This document shows, in pieces, positions 1 through 6,086 of a DNA stretch of 64,000 bases. A model generated the notes under the pieces. The model was not told where the DNA came from. It saw nothing but the letters and a program-made list of their open reading frames with translations, and did not search any database. This DNA is from an uncultured Clostridia bacterium (GTDB lineage Bacteria; Bacillota; Clostridia; Monoglobales; Monoglobaceae): the NCBI GenBank assembly GCA_947625905.1, contig CANQQJ010000003.1, positions 1 to 64,000 on the forward strand, in the 5' to 3' direction. The translations under genes and the position numbers were made by a program. Within the stretch, counting starts at the first letter, position 1. Each line of letters starts with the position of its first letter.

Positions 1-282
1 TGAGCAAGTCAATTTCTGCCTCGGTAAAACAGATTATATTACCGTTTTGGAGTTTACACAAAATTCGGGATAGTGCCCCCGTTCAGTGCAAAATCCGCAA
101 GACCGCTCCGGTTGCTCTTCAGCAGAGCCGTACCCTGCCTTGAGGCAAAAGCCAATATATGATTATTGGCACATTAACCTAAGTTTAAACCCATGATTTT
201 CGCCATGTCGATGTCTGTCGTTTACTACCTACACATCTTTTTCCGCAGAGCCAGCCATTATGCGGCTCCGCTTTTTTGTTTA
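1..282. other. Left-edge stretch without a supportable gene, possibly mobile-element DNA
   Basis: No complete gene is visible. The minus strand has short open stretches in more than one frame near the edge; one runs off the window from about position 78 and would encode a fragment ending in FTEAEIDLL. A perfect 7-bp inverted repeat lies at 151-170. The two small genes to the right are of a type common in integrative elements of Clostridia, so this may be the edge of such an element, but nothing here proves it. Confidence 0.25.
245..277 (+). terminator. Rho-independent terminator, plus strand
   Basis: An 8-bp stem (245-252 with 264-271, one A-C mismatch) is followed by six T at 272-277. It would stop plus-strand transcripts coming from the left edge. 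The T-tract is only on the plus side. Confidence 0.55.
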
Positions 283-495
283 TCAATCAAACATATGTTT
301 TTCCGGTATTCGCTTTACTTCTTCAATGACTAAACGCTCTGCCCATTTTGGTGGATTACGGCGTTTGGATTCCCATTCTTCAATAGTTCTCTTTGGAATT
401 TCCAATAAATCAGACATTTTTTGTTGAGATATACCGACCTCGGCACGGGCGTTTTTTAGTCTTTCAGCAAAACTTTGTTCAACTTTTTTCTCCAA
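283..495 (-). CDS. Small XRE-family helix-turn-helix regulator
   Basis: A 70-aa protein made almost entirely of one XRE/Cro-type helix-turn-helix: FAERLKNARAEVGISQQKMS followed by the recognition helix region KRTIEEWESKRRNPP. I chose the TTG start at 495 because AAGGTG sits six bases upstream; the longer frame starting at 570 would run through a hairpin and has a proline-rich start unlike the family. Very short XRE proteins of this kind are common in conjugative elements of gut Clostridia. It follows the 47-aa gene on the same strand, 114 bp apart, with a hairpin and an opposing promoter between them. The target operator is not known. Confidence 0.75.
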   Translation of the reverse strand: MEKKVEQSFAERLKNARAEVGISQQKMSDLLEIPKRTIEEWESKRRNPPKWAERLVIEEVKRIPEKHMFD

Positions 496-520
496 TTTTA
501 TCACCTTGCAATTATTTAGG

Positions 521-549
521 TTGACATTTATTCTTGCCTTTGCTATAAT
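521..549 (+). promoter_or_regulatory. Consensus sigma-A promoter for a short plus-strand RNA
   Basis: TTGACA at 521-526, a 17-nt spacer and TATAAT at 544-549: a perfect match. Transcription would start near 556, directly at the foot of a hairpin, and no plus-strand gene follows. Confidence 0.8.
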
Positions 550-554
550 GCAGG

Positions 555-628
555 AAACAGGCGGCGGCAAGTACCGCCCGTTCCTGTTTTAATAACTGAC
601 TCCGATTATTTATTGGTCGGAGTTTTTT
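555..628 (+). ncRNA. Candidate short antisense RNA made of two hairpins
   Basis: Starts at the predicted transcription start of the promoter at 521-549. Hairpin 1: 555-561 with 583-589, inner GGCGG/CCGCC at 563-567/574-578, then TTTT. Hairpin 2: 599-605 with 617-623, followed by T-tract 623-628. The RNA would be about 35 or 73 nt and is antisense to the space between two small minus-strand genes and to the 3' end of the 47-aa gene. Promoter and terminators are directly visible; function as a regulatory RNA is inference. Confidence 0.5.
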
Positions 629-753
629 AATTTTGCCTCTTCGACTACTTCTGATATAAGTTCTTTTGCCTTATCAACATTATCACTTTCAAGAAGCGCT
701 TGAATTGATAAGAGGACGGTTAATAATTCTAATCTTGTCATTGTATTATTCAT
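610..753 (-). CDS. 47-aa small protein of mobile-element type
   Basis: The start at 753 is supported by AAAGGAG six bases upstream; the longer frame lacks a ribosome site and runs back into the promoter. The product is helical and acidic (MTRLELLTVLLSIQALLESD then a charged amphipathic helix). I do not recognise a named family; similar tiny proteins sit beside XRE regulators in integrative elements. Its 3' end overlaps the plus-strand hairpin at 599-628, so a convergent short RNA could interfere with it. It is probably cotranscribed with the XRE gene. Confidence 0.6.
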   Translation of the reverse strand: MNNTMTRLELLTVLLSIQALLESDNVDKAKELISEVVEEAKLKNSDQ

Positions 754-817
754 TTTAATCTCCTTTCCGGCACTTGCCACCGTTGGGTGTTGGGTCTTTC
801 CCTCACCTCTTGAATAT

Positions 818-846
818 ATTGTAACACGCATTGAGCGGTATGTCAA
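818..846 (-). promoter_or_regulatory. Sigma-A promoter for the small minus-strand operon
   Basis: On the minus strand TTGACA (841-846), a 17-nt spacer and TACAAT (818-823). It lies about 65 bp upstream of the 47-aa gene and would also serve the XRE gene. Confidence 0.7.
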
Positions 847-937
847 TGATTTTACTTAAAAATATTGCACAAAATAGAAAGACTAAAATTGTACATTTTG
901 ACAATAGTGGATTTGAGAATTAAGTTTTAAAAATAAA

Positions 938-959
938 AAATCGTGTAAAAATCGTGTAA
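938..959. repeat. Tandem 11-bp repeat, two copies
   Basis: AAATCGTGTAA occurs twice in direct tandem at 938-948 and 949-959, between the small operon and the 3' end of tRNA-Leu. Such short direct repeats can be recombinase arm sites, but no integrase is in view. Confidence 0.5.
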
Positions 960-967
960 GACATAGC

Positions 968-993
968 AAAACCCACGCTATAGCGTGGGTTTT
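968..993. terminator. Palindromic bidirectional terminator after tRNA-Leu
   Basis: A perfect 26-bp palindrome (968-980 with 981-993) with four A at one end and four T at the other. It sits just past the 3' end of tRNA-Leu and can end transcripts from either side. Confidence 0.75.
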
Positions 994-1001
994 GATGTAT
1001 T

Positions 1002-1088
1002 TGGTGCGGATAAGAGGACTTGAACCTCCATGAGATTGCTCTCACATGGACCTGAACCATGCGCGTCTGCCAATTCCGCCATATCCGC
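1002..1088 (-). tRNA. tRNA-Leu (anticodon CAG)
   Basis: 87 nt on the minus strand. Acceptor stem GCGGATA (1082-1088) pairs with TATCCGC. The anticodon loop TTCAGGT is closed by CATGG/CCATG. There is a long variable arm TGAGA/TCTCA as expected of a class II tRNA, and the T loop is GTTCAAG. The 3' CCA is encoded. Confidence 0.95.
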
Positions 1089-1113
1089 TCGTCTTTCTCA
1101 AAACGACTTTATT

Positions 1114-1142
1114 ATTCTACAACAATTATCCCGCATTGTCAA
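1114..1142 (-). promoter_or_regulatory. Promoter of tRNA-Leu
   Basis: Minus-strand TTGACA (1137-1142), 17-nt spacer, TAGAAT (1114-1119), placed 26 bp before the tRNA 5' end. The AT-rich rest of the gap 1143-1290 holds nothing I can name. Confidence 0.75.
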
Positions 1143-1290
1143 GAGTTTTTTTCTTATTTTTCTAAATTTTTTACGAGGCGCGAAAACAGGTGTGCAATTT
1201 TTTGCGGCTAATTTCGGGTATAATATGTTCATAAACTTAAAAAAACGCCGAAAATACGGGGATTTGTCGAAATTTTTTTCAAAAAAAGTA

Positions 1291-1319
1291 TTGACAAATA
1301 TTGTTTTCCGTGCTATAAT
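1291..1319 (+). promoter_or_regulatory. Consensus sigma-A promoter of the 90-aa gene
   Basis: TTGACA (1291-1296), 17-nt spacer, TATAAT (1314-1319). It leaves a leader of about 100 nt before the ATG at 1425. Confidence 0.8.
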
Positions 1320-1424
1320 GTTACAAAATTGTTACAGATGCATTTCGGAAATATTGCTGCAGCGTAACGGAAGATTTAATATTTTAAGGTTTCAGGTATT
1401 TTCAGGCAAGTTAGGAGTGTTAGC

Positions 1425-1697
1425 ATGAGAGCTGCTGTTTCGGATTTATTCCGCAGGCGCGGGTTTGACGGAAACGCCGCAGAAGATATCCGCCGCGAGT
1501 CGGACGCGCTGCGAACCGGCACGCTCAGCCGTATCGCGGAGATGAAGCGCGAGATCTCTCTGCTCATCAGCGAGTATGACGAGAGAGCGGAGGAAGAACA
1601 AGAGACGATCGTCCGCCCGAACGAGGCGAAGGTGACCGGGGAGGAATTTGAGCCCCTGTGCAACAGCGTGCGTATCATTAAGCTTAAAAACAACTGA
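1425..1697 (+). CDS. Unknown 90-aa charged protein
   Basis: No family is recognised. The protein is hydrophilic and mostly helical, with a likely coiled-coil stretch in its middle (LSRIAEMKREISLLISEYDE then a run of glutamates) and no membrane segment. ATG at 1425 has AGGAG seven bases upstream. It has its own consensus promoter (1291-1319) and its own terminator (1717-1745), so it is a single-gene unit. It is convergent with the SCP2-domain gene, and the two terminators lie back to back. Confidence 0.75.
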   Translation: MRAAVSDLFRRRGFDGNAAEDIRRESDALRTGTLSRIAEMKREISLLISEYDERAEEEQETIVRPNEAKVTGEEFEPLCNSVRIIKLKNN

Positions 1698-1716
1698 CAC
1701 AAAACCCGATATGCCA

Positions 1717-1748
1717 AAAACGCTCCGTTTTCCGCGGGGCGTTTTCTT
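1717..1748 (+). terminator. Terminator of the 90-aa gene
   Basis: 10-bp stem 1717-1726 with 1736-1745 (one wobble) ending in TTTT then CTTT. Confidence 0.75.
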
Positions 1749-1754
1749 TGCGCG

Positions 1755-1779
1755 AAAAACCCGCGGTTTTGTCCGCGGG
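1755..1779 (-). terminator. Terminator of the SCP2-domain gene
   Basis: Stem CCCGCGG (1760-1766) with CCGCGGG (1773-1779). Read on the minus strand it is followed by a run of five T (1755-1759). Confidence 0.65.
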
Positions 1780-1798
1780 CCTCGATTTATTTAACCGA

Positions 1799-2338
1799 TT
1801 ATTTTGTAGTCTTTTTTGATGCCGGTGTCTTGGCTGCCGTCTTTTTGGCGGCGGGCTTTTTCTCCGCGCTTTTTTTGGGAGCGGGAGCGGGCTCGGCCTT
1901 CTTCGGCTCAGCCTTCTTTGTCTCGGCCTTCTTCGGCTCAGCCTTCTTTGTCTCGGCTTTTTTCGGCTCGGCCTTCTTTGCGGGCGCCTTCTTGGCGGCG
2001 GGCTTCTTGGCGGGAGCCTTTTTCGCGCAGCCCGCGAGAGCCAGGAACGCGTCGGGATTGCCCGAAACAACGATGTCGCCTCTCGCTATAGCGTTTGCCG
2101 CGCTGAGCTTTCCGGTCAGCACCTTGCTCAGATCGCCGTAAACCAGCTCAACGGCCGCGTCGCAGTCGTAATAATCATAGCCCTGAACGTCAAGCTCGCC
2201 CGTTTTGGTCGAGATGTACATAATACCTTTGCAGTCGCTGTTGGTGAACTGGATCTGCACCGCGACGTTTCCGATCTTCTCCGCGCTGGCGTTCTCCATA
2301 ATCGCCTGAACTCTGCCGACTGCCTGTTCGAAAGTCAT
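1799..2338 (-). CDS. SCP2-type sterol-carrier domain protein with Lys/Ala/Pro-rich H1-like tail
   Basis: 179 aa. Residues 1-103 resemble the SCP2 lipid-binding fold: an amphipathic N-terminal helix, a central sheet with GIMYISTKTGELDVQGYDYY, and a C-terminal GKLSAANAIARGDIVVSGNP typical of bacterial SCP2 proteins. Residues 104-179 are low-complexity AKKAPAKK/AEPKKAETKK units, strongly basic, like histone H1 or bacterial H1-like DNA-binding tails. The SCP2 part probably binds a hydrophobic ligand; the tail could bind nucleic acid or acidic polymer. No signal peptide, so cytoplasmic. Promoter at 2385-2413 and RBS AAAGGTG fit the start. The combination is odd; the tail has few interpretable features. 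Confidence 0.75.
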   Translation of the reverse strand: MTFEQAVGRVQAIMENASAEKIGNVAVQIQFTNSDCKGIMYISTKTGELDVQGYDYYDCDAAVELVYGDLSKVLTGKLSAANAIARGDIVVSGNPDAFLALAGCAKKAPAKKPAAKKAPAKKAEPKKAETKKAEPKKAETKKAEPKKAEPAPAPKKSAEKKPAAKKTAAKTPASKKTTK

Positions 2339-2384
2339 TTAAAATCACCTTTCTTTTTACAAGATTTGTTTAATTTTTAAATAA

Positions 2385-2413
2385 ATTATAACCTAACGAA
2401 ATATGTATGTCAA
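2385..2413 (-). promoter_or_regulatory. Consensus promoter of the SCP2-domain gene
   Basis: Minus-strand TTGACA (2408-2413), 17-nt spacer, TATAAT (2385-2390), about 46 bp before the start codon. Confidence 0.8.
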
Positions 2414-2480
2414 TATTTTTTACTTATTTTTTCGCAACTTGTACTAATTTATTGGCGTTTTTTAAAAAAATGTGCCCAAT

Positions 2481-4343
2481 TTACACTATCAAAAGCACGG
2501 CTTTCGTCAATAATTTTGTGATCAGGCATAGCGTTATGCCGATCACGCAGGGCGTTAAAAACGACAGAGCAAGCGTTTTCGGGCTTTTTGTCTCTTTGTA
2601 TATCGTGATAAGCGTTGTGGCGCAGGGCCAGTGGAACAGCGTCAGTATCATCATGTTGACCGCGGTGAGCAGCGTCCAGCCGTTTTGCTCAAGGAGCGCC
2701 GACAGATCCGCAAGGCTGCCCGCGTCGGCCATCGCGCCCGCGGCGGTGTAGCCCATGATCAGGATCGGCATGGTTATCTCGTTGGCCGGAAGCGACAGGA
2801 TAAACGCCAGCAGTATGAACCCGTCAACGCCTATCAGCCGTCCCGCGGGATCGAGCAGCAGCGACAGCCGCGTCAGCGCCGGAACGCCGCCGACATACAT
2901 GTTGGCGAGGAGCCAGATCACCGCGCCGATGGGAGCCGAGACCAGTATGGCGCGGCCCACGATCTTTATCGTTCTTGTGACGAGCGAGACCGCCAGCGTC
3001 TTGAGTATTTCCGGGCGGCGGTACTCGGGAAGCTCCATGGCGAAAGCCGCCTCGCTTCCGCGGAACAGTGTTTTTGAAAAAAACAGCGACGCGCCCCCGC
3101 TCACCGCGAAAGCGAGGCATATCAGAGCCAGCACGCACAGCATGGGCATAAGCCCCGCGAGGCGATCAGGAACCATGCCGCCTATAAATATGGCCGAAAG
3201 CGAAATAAGTATGGCGAATCTGCCGTTGCACGGGATCAGGCTGTTGGTTATGACGGCTATCGTCCGCTGCTTTTCGTCGGGCATGATGCGGCAGCCGCAG
3301 ACGCCGACCGCGTTGCAGCCAAGTCCCATGCACTGGGTCAGGCACTGCTTTCCGCTCATGCCGCAGCGGGCGTAGCATCTGTCCAGATTGAAGGCGATCC
3401 TCGGCAGGAACCCCGCGTCCTCCAAAAGGGTGAAAAGCGGGAAAAATATCGCCATCGGCGGGAGCATGACCGCCACTATCCAGGTGACCGTGCCGTATAT
3501 TCCGTCGACCAGTATGCCCTTGAGCGGGCTTGGGACATAAGCGGCGAGATACGGCTTTATATGCGCGAAAAGCCTTGATAGCAGTTCTGAGGGATAGTTG
3601 GCGCCCTCGATCGTCAGCCAGAGTATGCCCGCGAAAAAAAGCAGCATTATCGGTATGCCGAATATCCGAGAGGTCAGCACTCGGTCGGCGGCGCAGCAGG
3701 GGGAGCTCGCCGCCGTCGGCGCCTCGGTGCACTCATTCGAGATCTCGGCGGCCCTTTTTAAAAGCTCCTCCGCGGTCGAGCGCGGTCCCTGAGGCGCGGC
3801 TCTTTTTGAGAGTATGTCGTAATTTTTGTCCGTCAGCTCCTTGAGGCGTTTTATATCACCGCGCTTTTTGGCTGTGATCCCCACCGTTGGTATGCCGAGG
3901 GCCTCTGAGAGCTTTTCGAAATTTATTTTTATCCCGCGCCTTTCGGCGATGTCGCAGAAGTTCACGCAAAGCACCGCGCCGCCGCCGTTGTTTTCCAGAA
4001 ACTCGAGCGCCAGAGCCACGCCGCGCTTCAGGGCCGCCGCGTCCGCCAGAATCAGCGTTACCGCGCCGTTTCCGCGGGCTATCGAGCGCGCGGCCACGCT
4101 CTCTTCGGAGAAGCCGCTGTTTACCGAGTGCGTGCCGGGCAGATCGGTCAGTTCGTATTCGCGGTCATTGTATGTATATTTTCCGCTTGCCGCGTCGACG
4201 GTCTTGCCCGACCAGTTGCCGGTGTGCTGCCTGAGTCCCGTCATGGCGTTGAACACGGTGCTTTTTCCAACGTTGGGATTGCCCAAAAGATACAGCCGCC
4301 GCGGCTCGGCTGCACGTTTTTGTTTAAATGACGTCAGTTTCAT
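2481..4343 (-). CDS. feoB: FeoB ferrous iron transporter
   Basis: 620 aa. The N-terminal GTPase shows G1 GNPNVGKS (21-28), G3 DLPG (67-70) and a G4-like NFCD (128-131, usually NMxD). The C-terminal part has repeated hydrophobic segments of the Gate/Nucleos type, including FPLFTLLEDAGFLPRIAFNL and the conserved CNAVGVCGCRI region around residue 340. FeoB imports Fe(II) across the cytoplasmic membrane. It is shorter than the common 700-800 aa form, mainly through a compact linker after the G domain. It starts 3 bp after feoA and is cotranscribed with it. No clear terminator follows before the next promoter. Confidence 0.95.
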   Translation of the reverse strand: MKLTSFKQKRAAEPRRLYLLGNPNVGKSTVFNAMTGLRQHTGNWSGKTVDAASGKYTYNDREYELTDLPGTHSVNSGFSEESVAARSIARGNGAVTLILADAAALKRGVALALEFLENNGGGAVLCVNFCDIAERRGIKINFEKLSEALGIPTVGITAKKRGDIKRLKELTDKNYDILSKRAAPQGPRSTAEELLKRAAEISNECTEAPTAASSPCCAADRVLTSRIFGIPIMLLFFAGILWLTIEGANYPSELLSRLFAHIKPYLAAYVPSPLKGILVDGIYGTVTWIVAVMLPPMAIFFPLFTLLEDAGFLPRIAFNLDRCYARCGMSGKQCLTQCMGLGCNAVGVCGCRIMPDEKQRTIAVITNSLIPCNGRFAILISLSAIFIGGMVPDRLAGLMPMLCVLALICLAFAVSGGASLFFSKTLFRGSEAAFAMELPEYRRPEILKTLAVSLVTRTIKIVGRAILVSAPIGAVIWLLANMYVGGVPALTRLSLLLDPAGRLIGVDGFILLAFILSLPANEITMPILIMGYTAAGAMADAGSLADLSALLEQNGWTLLTAVNMMILTLFHWPCATTLITIYKETKSPKTLALSFLTPCVIGITLCLITKLLTKAVLLIV

Positions 4344-4346
4344 ATA

Positions 4347-4643
4347 TTACAGCGCTCCTTTTTGCTCGGCGATGATCCTGACCGATATATTTTTCGCCTC
4401 GTTATTTCTCAGCGCGACCAGGGAGCAGCCGCCCAAAAGATAGGCCGTCGGGTCGCCCGCGGGCGAGGTGAAGCCGTTTTGAACGGTTTCGCCCGGAACG
4501 AATCCCATCTCCGCGAGACGCGCGGCGGCAGCCGCGGCTTTTATTTCCGTGATCACGGCGGTGCTTCCGCGGCTCAGCTTATCCAGCGGAAATTCGCCGT
4601 TTTTTTCGCTTAAAAACATAAGATCCCTCATTTCTATAACCAT
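4347..4643 (-). CDS. feoA: FeoA SH3-like partner of FeoB
   Basis: 98 aa. Residues about 18-95 form the FeoA core fold: LDKLSRGSTAVITEI, then RLAEMGFVPGETVQ, then the final beta strands ending in VRIIAE. FeoA is a small cytoplasmic protein needed for FeoB function. ATG at 4643 has AAGGCGG six bases upstream; an internal ATG a few codons on is also possible. It precedes feoB by 3 bp. Confidence 0.9.
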   Translation of the reverse strand: MVIEMRDLMFLSEKNGEFPLDKLSRGSTAVITEIKAAAAAARLAEMGFVPGETVQNGFTSPAGDPTAYLLGGCSLVALRNNEAKNISVRIIAEQKGAL

Positions 4644-4678
4644 ATTATGCCGCCTTAAATCAATTTGTCACATAATTA

Positions 4679-4707
4679 TTTATAAAAGGGCTTGAAATCA
4701 TTTTAAA
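4679..4707 (-). promoter_or_regulatory. Possible feoAB promoter
   Basis: Minus-strand TTTAAA (4702-4707), 17-nt spacer, TATAAA (4679-4684). It overlaps the divergent promoter of the MazG-like gene. No Fur box was recognised by eye. Confidence 0.35.
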
Positions 4708-4720
4708 AGTTTGGTAAAAT
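4692..4720 (+). promoter_or_regulatory. Promoter of the MazG-like/yybS/gdpP run
   Basis: TTGAAA (4692-4697), 17-nt spacer, TAAAAT (4715-4720). It overlaps the possible feoA promoter on the other strand. Confidence 0.6.
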
Positions 4721-4770
4721 ATTATCATTGCGGAGTATGCCCGGACATGCTTCGGATGAGGGTGATCAAT

Positions 4771-5085
4771 TTGGAGATAAATATCGCTAACAACATCAAG
4801 ACCGTGGAGCTGCTCAAGGTGGAGCTTTTGCAAAAGGTCACCGACCTGTTCGGAGACATCAGCGCGGAGGCCGACAGCGAGACCGTCTCAAGGCTCACGG
4901 ACGACGCCGCGGCGCTTATCAATATCGCTTTTGTGCTGGCGGCTCGGCTCGGCATAGATCACGAGAGCATAGTCGGCGCCATGGGCGCGAAGCTGAAACA
5001 GGAGATCGACAGAGACCACTTTATCGAGCGGCGCTACGGCGACCTCTCGGCGCTGCTTAGGTTTATAGGCTCTTTCGGCTCTTGA
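4771..5085 (+). CDS. MazG-like family protein
   Basis: With a TTG start at 4771 (GAGGGTG five bases upstream) the product is 104 aa, the usual size of the MazG-like family in Clostridia. The start of the longer frame at 4711 lies inside the promoter and is rejected. Visible features: IANNIKTVELLKVELLQKVTDLF at the N terminus and a helical AALINIAFVLAARLGI segment. The family is related to all-alpha nucleotide pyrophosphohydrolases, but the acidic metal-binding motif of true MazG is not obvious, so activity is uncertain. The stop overlaps the frame of the next gene, and it heads the transcript with yybS and gdpP. Confidence 0.75.
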   Translation: MEINIANNIKTVELLKVELLQKVTDLFGDISAEADSETVSRLTDDAAALINIAFVLAARLGIDHESIVGAMGAKLKQEIDRDHFIERRYGDLSALLRFIGSFGS

Positions 5086-5105
5086 CTCAAAAAGAAGGTT
5101 ATATT

Positions 5106-6086
5106 ATGAAGAAATTTTCCGCCGCGCCGATCTGCGAGGGCGCGCTCGCGGCCGCACTTACGGTTATACTGACGCTTGCGGGCATGTATATTCCGGCGCT
5201 CGGTATGTTCGCCATGCTGCTTTCGGGGATCCCGCTCATGTGGCTGATCATACGCAGGGGCGTGTATGTTTCCGCAGCCGCGCTTATAGCCGCGCTGGCG
5301 CTCATATTCGCTTTGACCGGAGACCTGATATCCGGTCCGGTGAGCAGCGCCTTGTCGCTGCTGCCGTATATGACCGCGGGCTTCTGCATCGGAAAGCGGT
5401 ACAAGTATTACTCGACGCTGGCCGCGGTGACGGTCGCCAACCTGTTCGGATATCTGATAATGATAATGATCTTAAACGCGGTGAGCGGCAACAACTATGT
5501 GACCGAGCTGATAGACGGATATTTCGGCACCGTGAAGGAAATGATGGGGACCTACTTAAACGCAGCCGGAGCGGGATCGATGAGCGAGACGCTGGCCGCT
5601 TCCATGGACACGGCCAAAACGATTATCCTGAGCTATTTCCCGTCGATAATGATTATCGCGGCGCTGATCTCGGGATACATTATACTGTCGCTGGGAATAT
5701 TTTTTGCCAAGAGGCTCCGGGTCTCGGGATACGCATACGTTCCCTTCCGCATGATACGGCTGCCCAAGAGCATGCTTATCATTGCGATACTGCTTATGCT
5801 GGTGTCGTTTTTCACGACCGACACGAGCGTGTACACGCTGGCGCTTAAAAACATAGTCGCGGTGATCTCGTTCGTGTTGGCGGTCGGCGGACTGTCGGTC
5901 GTCGATTATAAACTGAGCAAAAAGATAAGTTCGGGATACAAGCGGTTTTTGATATATCTGCTTGTGTTCGTTTTGGGATACATATTCATATCGATAATAT
6001 TCTACGCGCTGATGCTGGTCGGCATGCTCGATTCCAACCTGAATCTGCGCGTTTCAAAGAGAGCCGGTGATGACGGTGAAAAATAA
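5106..6086 (+). CDS. yybS: YybS-like DUF2232 membrane protein
   Basis: 326 aa from ATG 5106, which has AAGAAGG upstream. About eight hydrophobic segments span the sequence, starting with ICEGALAAALTVILTLAGMY. The position directly before gdpP, rplI and dnaC is the same as yybS in Bacillus, and the length matches the DUF2232 family. Function is not firmly established; homologues are integral membrane proteins. The end overlaps gdpP by about 20 bp, so translation is probably coupled. Confidence 0.8.
   Translation: MKKFSAAPICEGALAAALTVILTLAGMYIPALGMFAMLLSGIPLMWLIIRRGVYVSAAALIAALALIFALTGDLISGPVSSALSLLPYMTAGFCIGKRYKYYSTLAAVTVANLFGYLIMIMILNAVSGNNYVTELIDGYFGTVKEMMGTYLNAAGAGSMSETLAASMDTAKTIILSYFPSIMIIAALISGYIILSLGIFFAKRLRVSGYAYVPFRMIRLPKSMLIIAILLMLVSFFTTDTSVYTLALKNIVAVISFVLAVGGLSVVDYKLSKKISSGYKRFLIYLLVFVLGYIFISIIFYALMLVGMLDSNLNLRVSKRAGDDGEK

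Noticed and set aside
1030..1428. Plus-strand open frame across the tRNA region
   Set aside because: It runs through tRNA-Leu in antisense and across two promoters, and its composition is unlike the real genes.
2631..4443. Several plus-strand open frames opposite feoA and feoB
   Set aside because: They are arginine-rich shadows of the iron transport genes, without ribosome sites.
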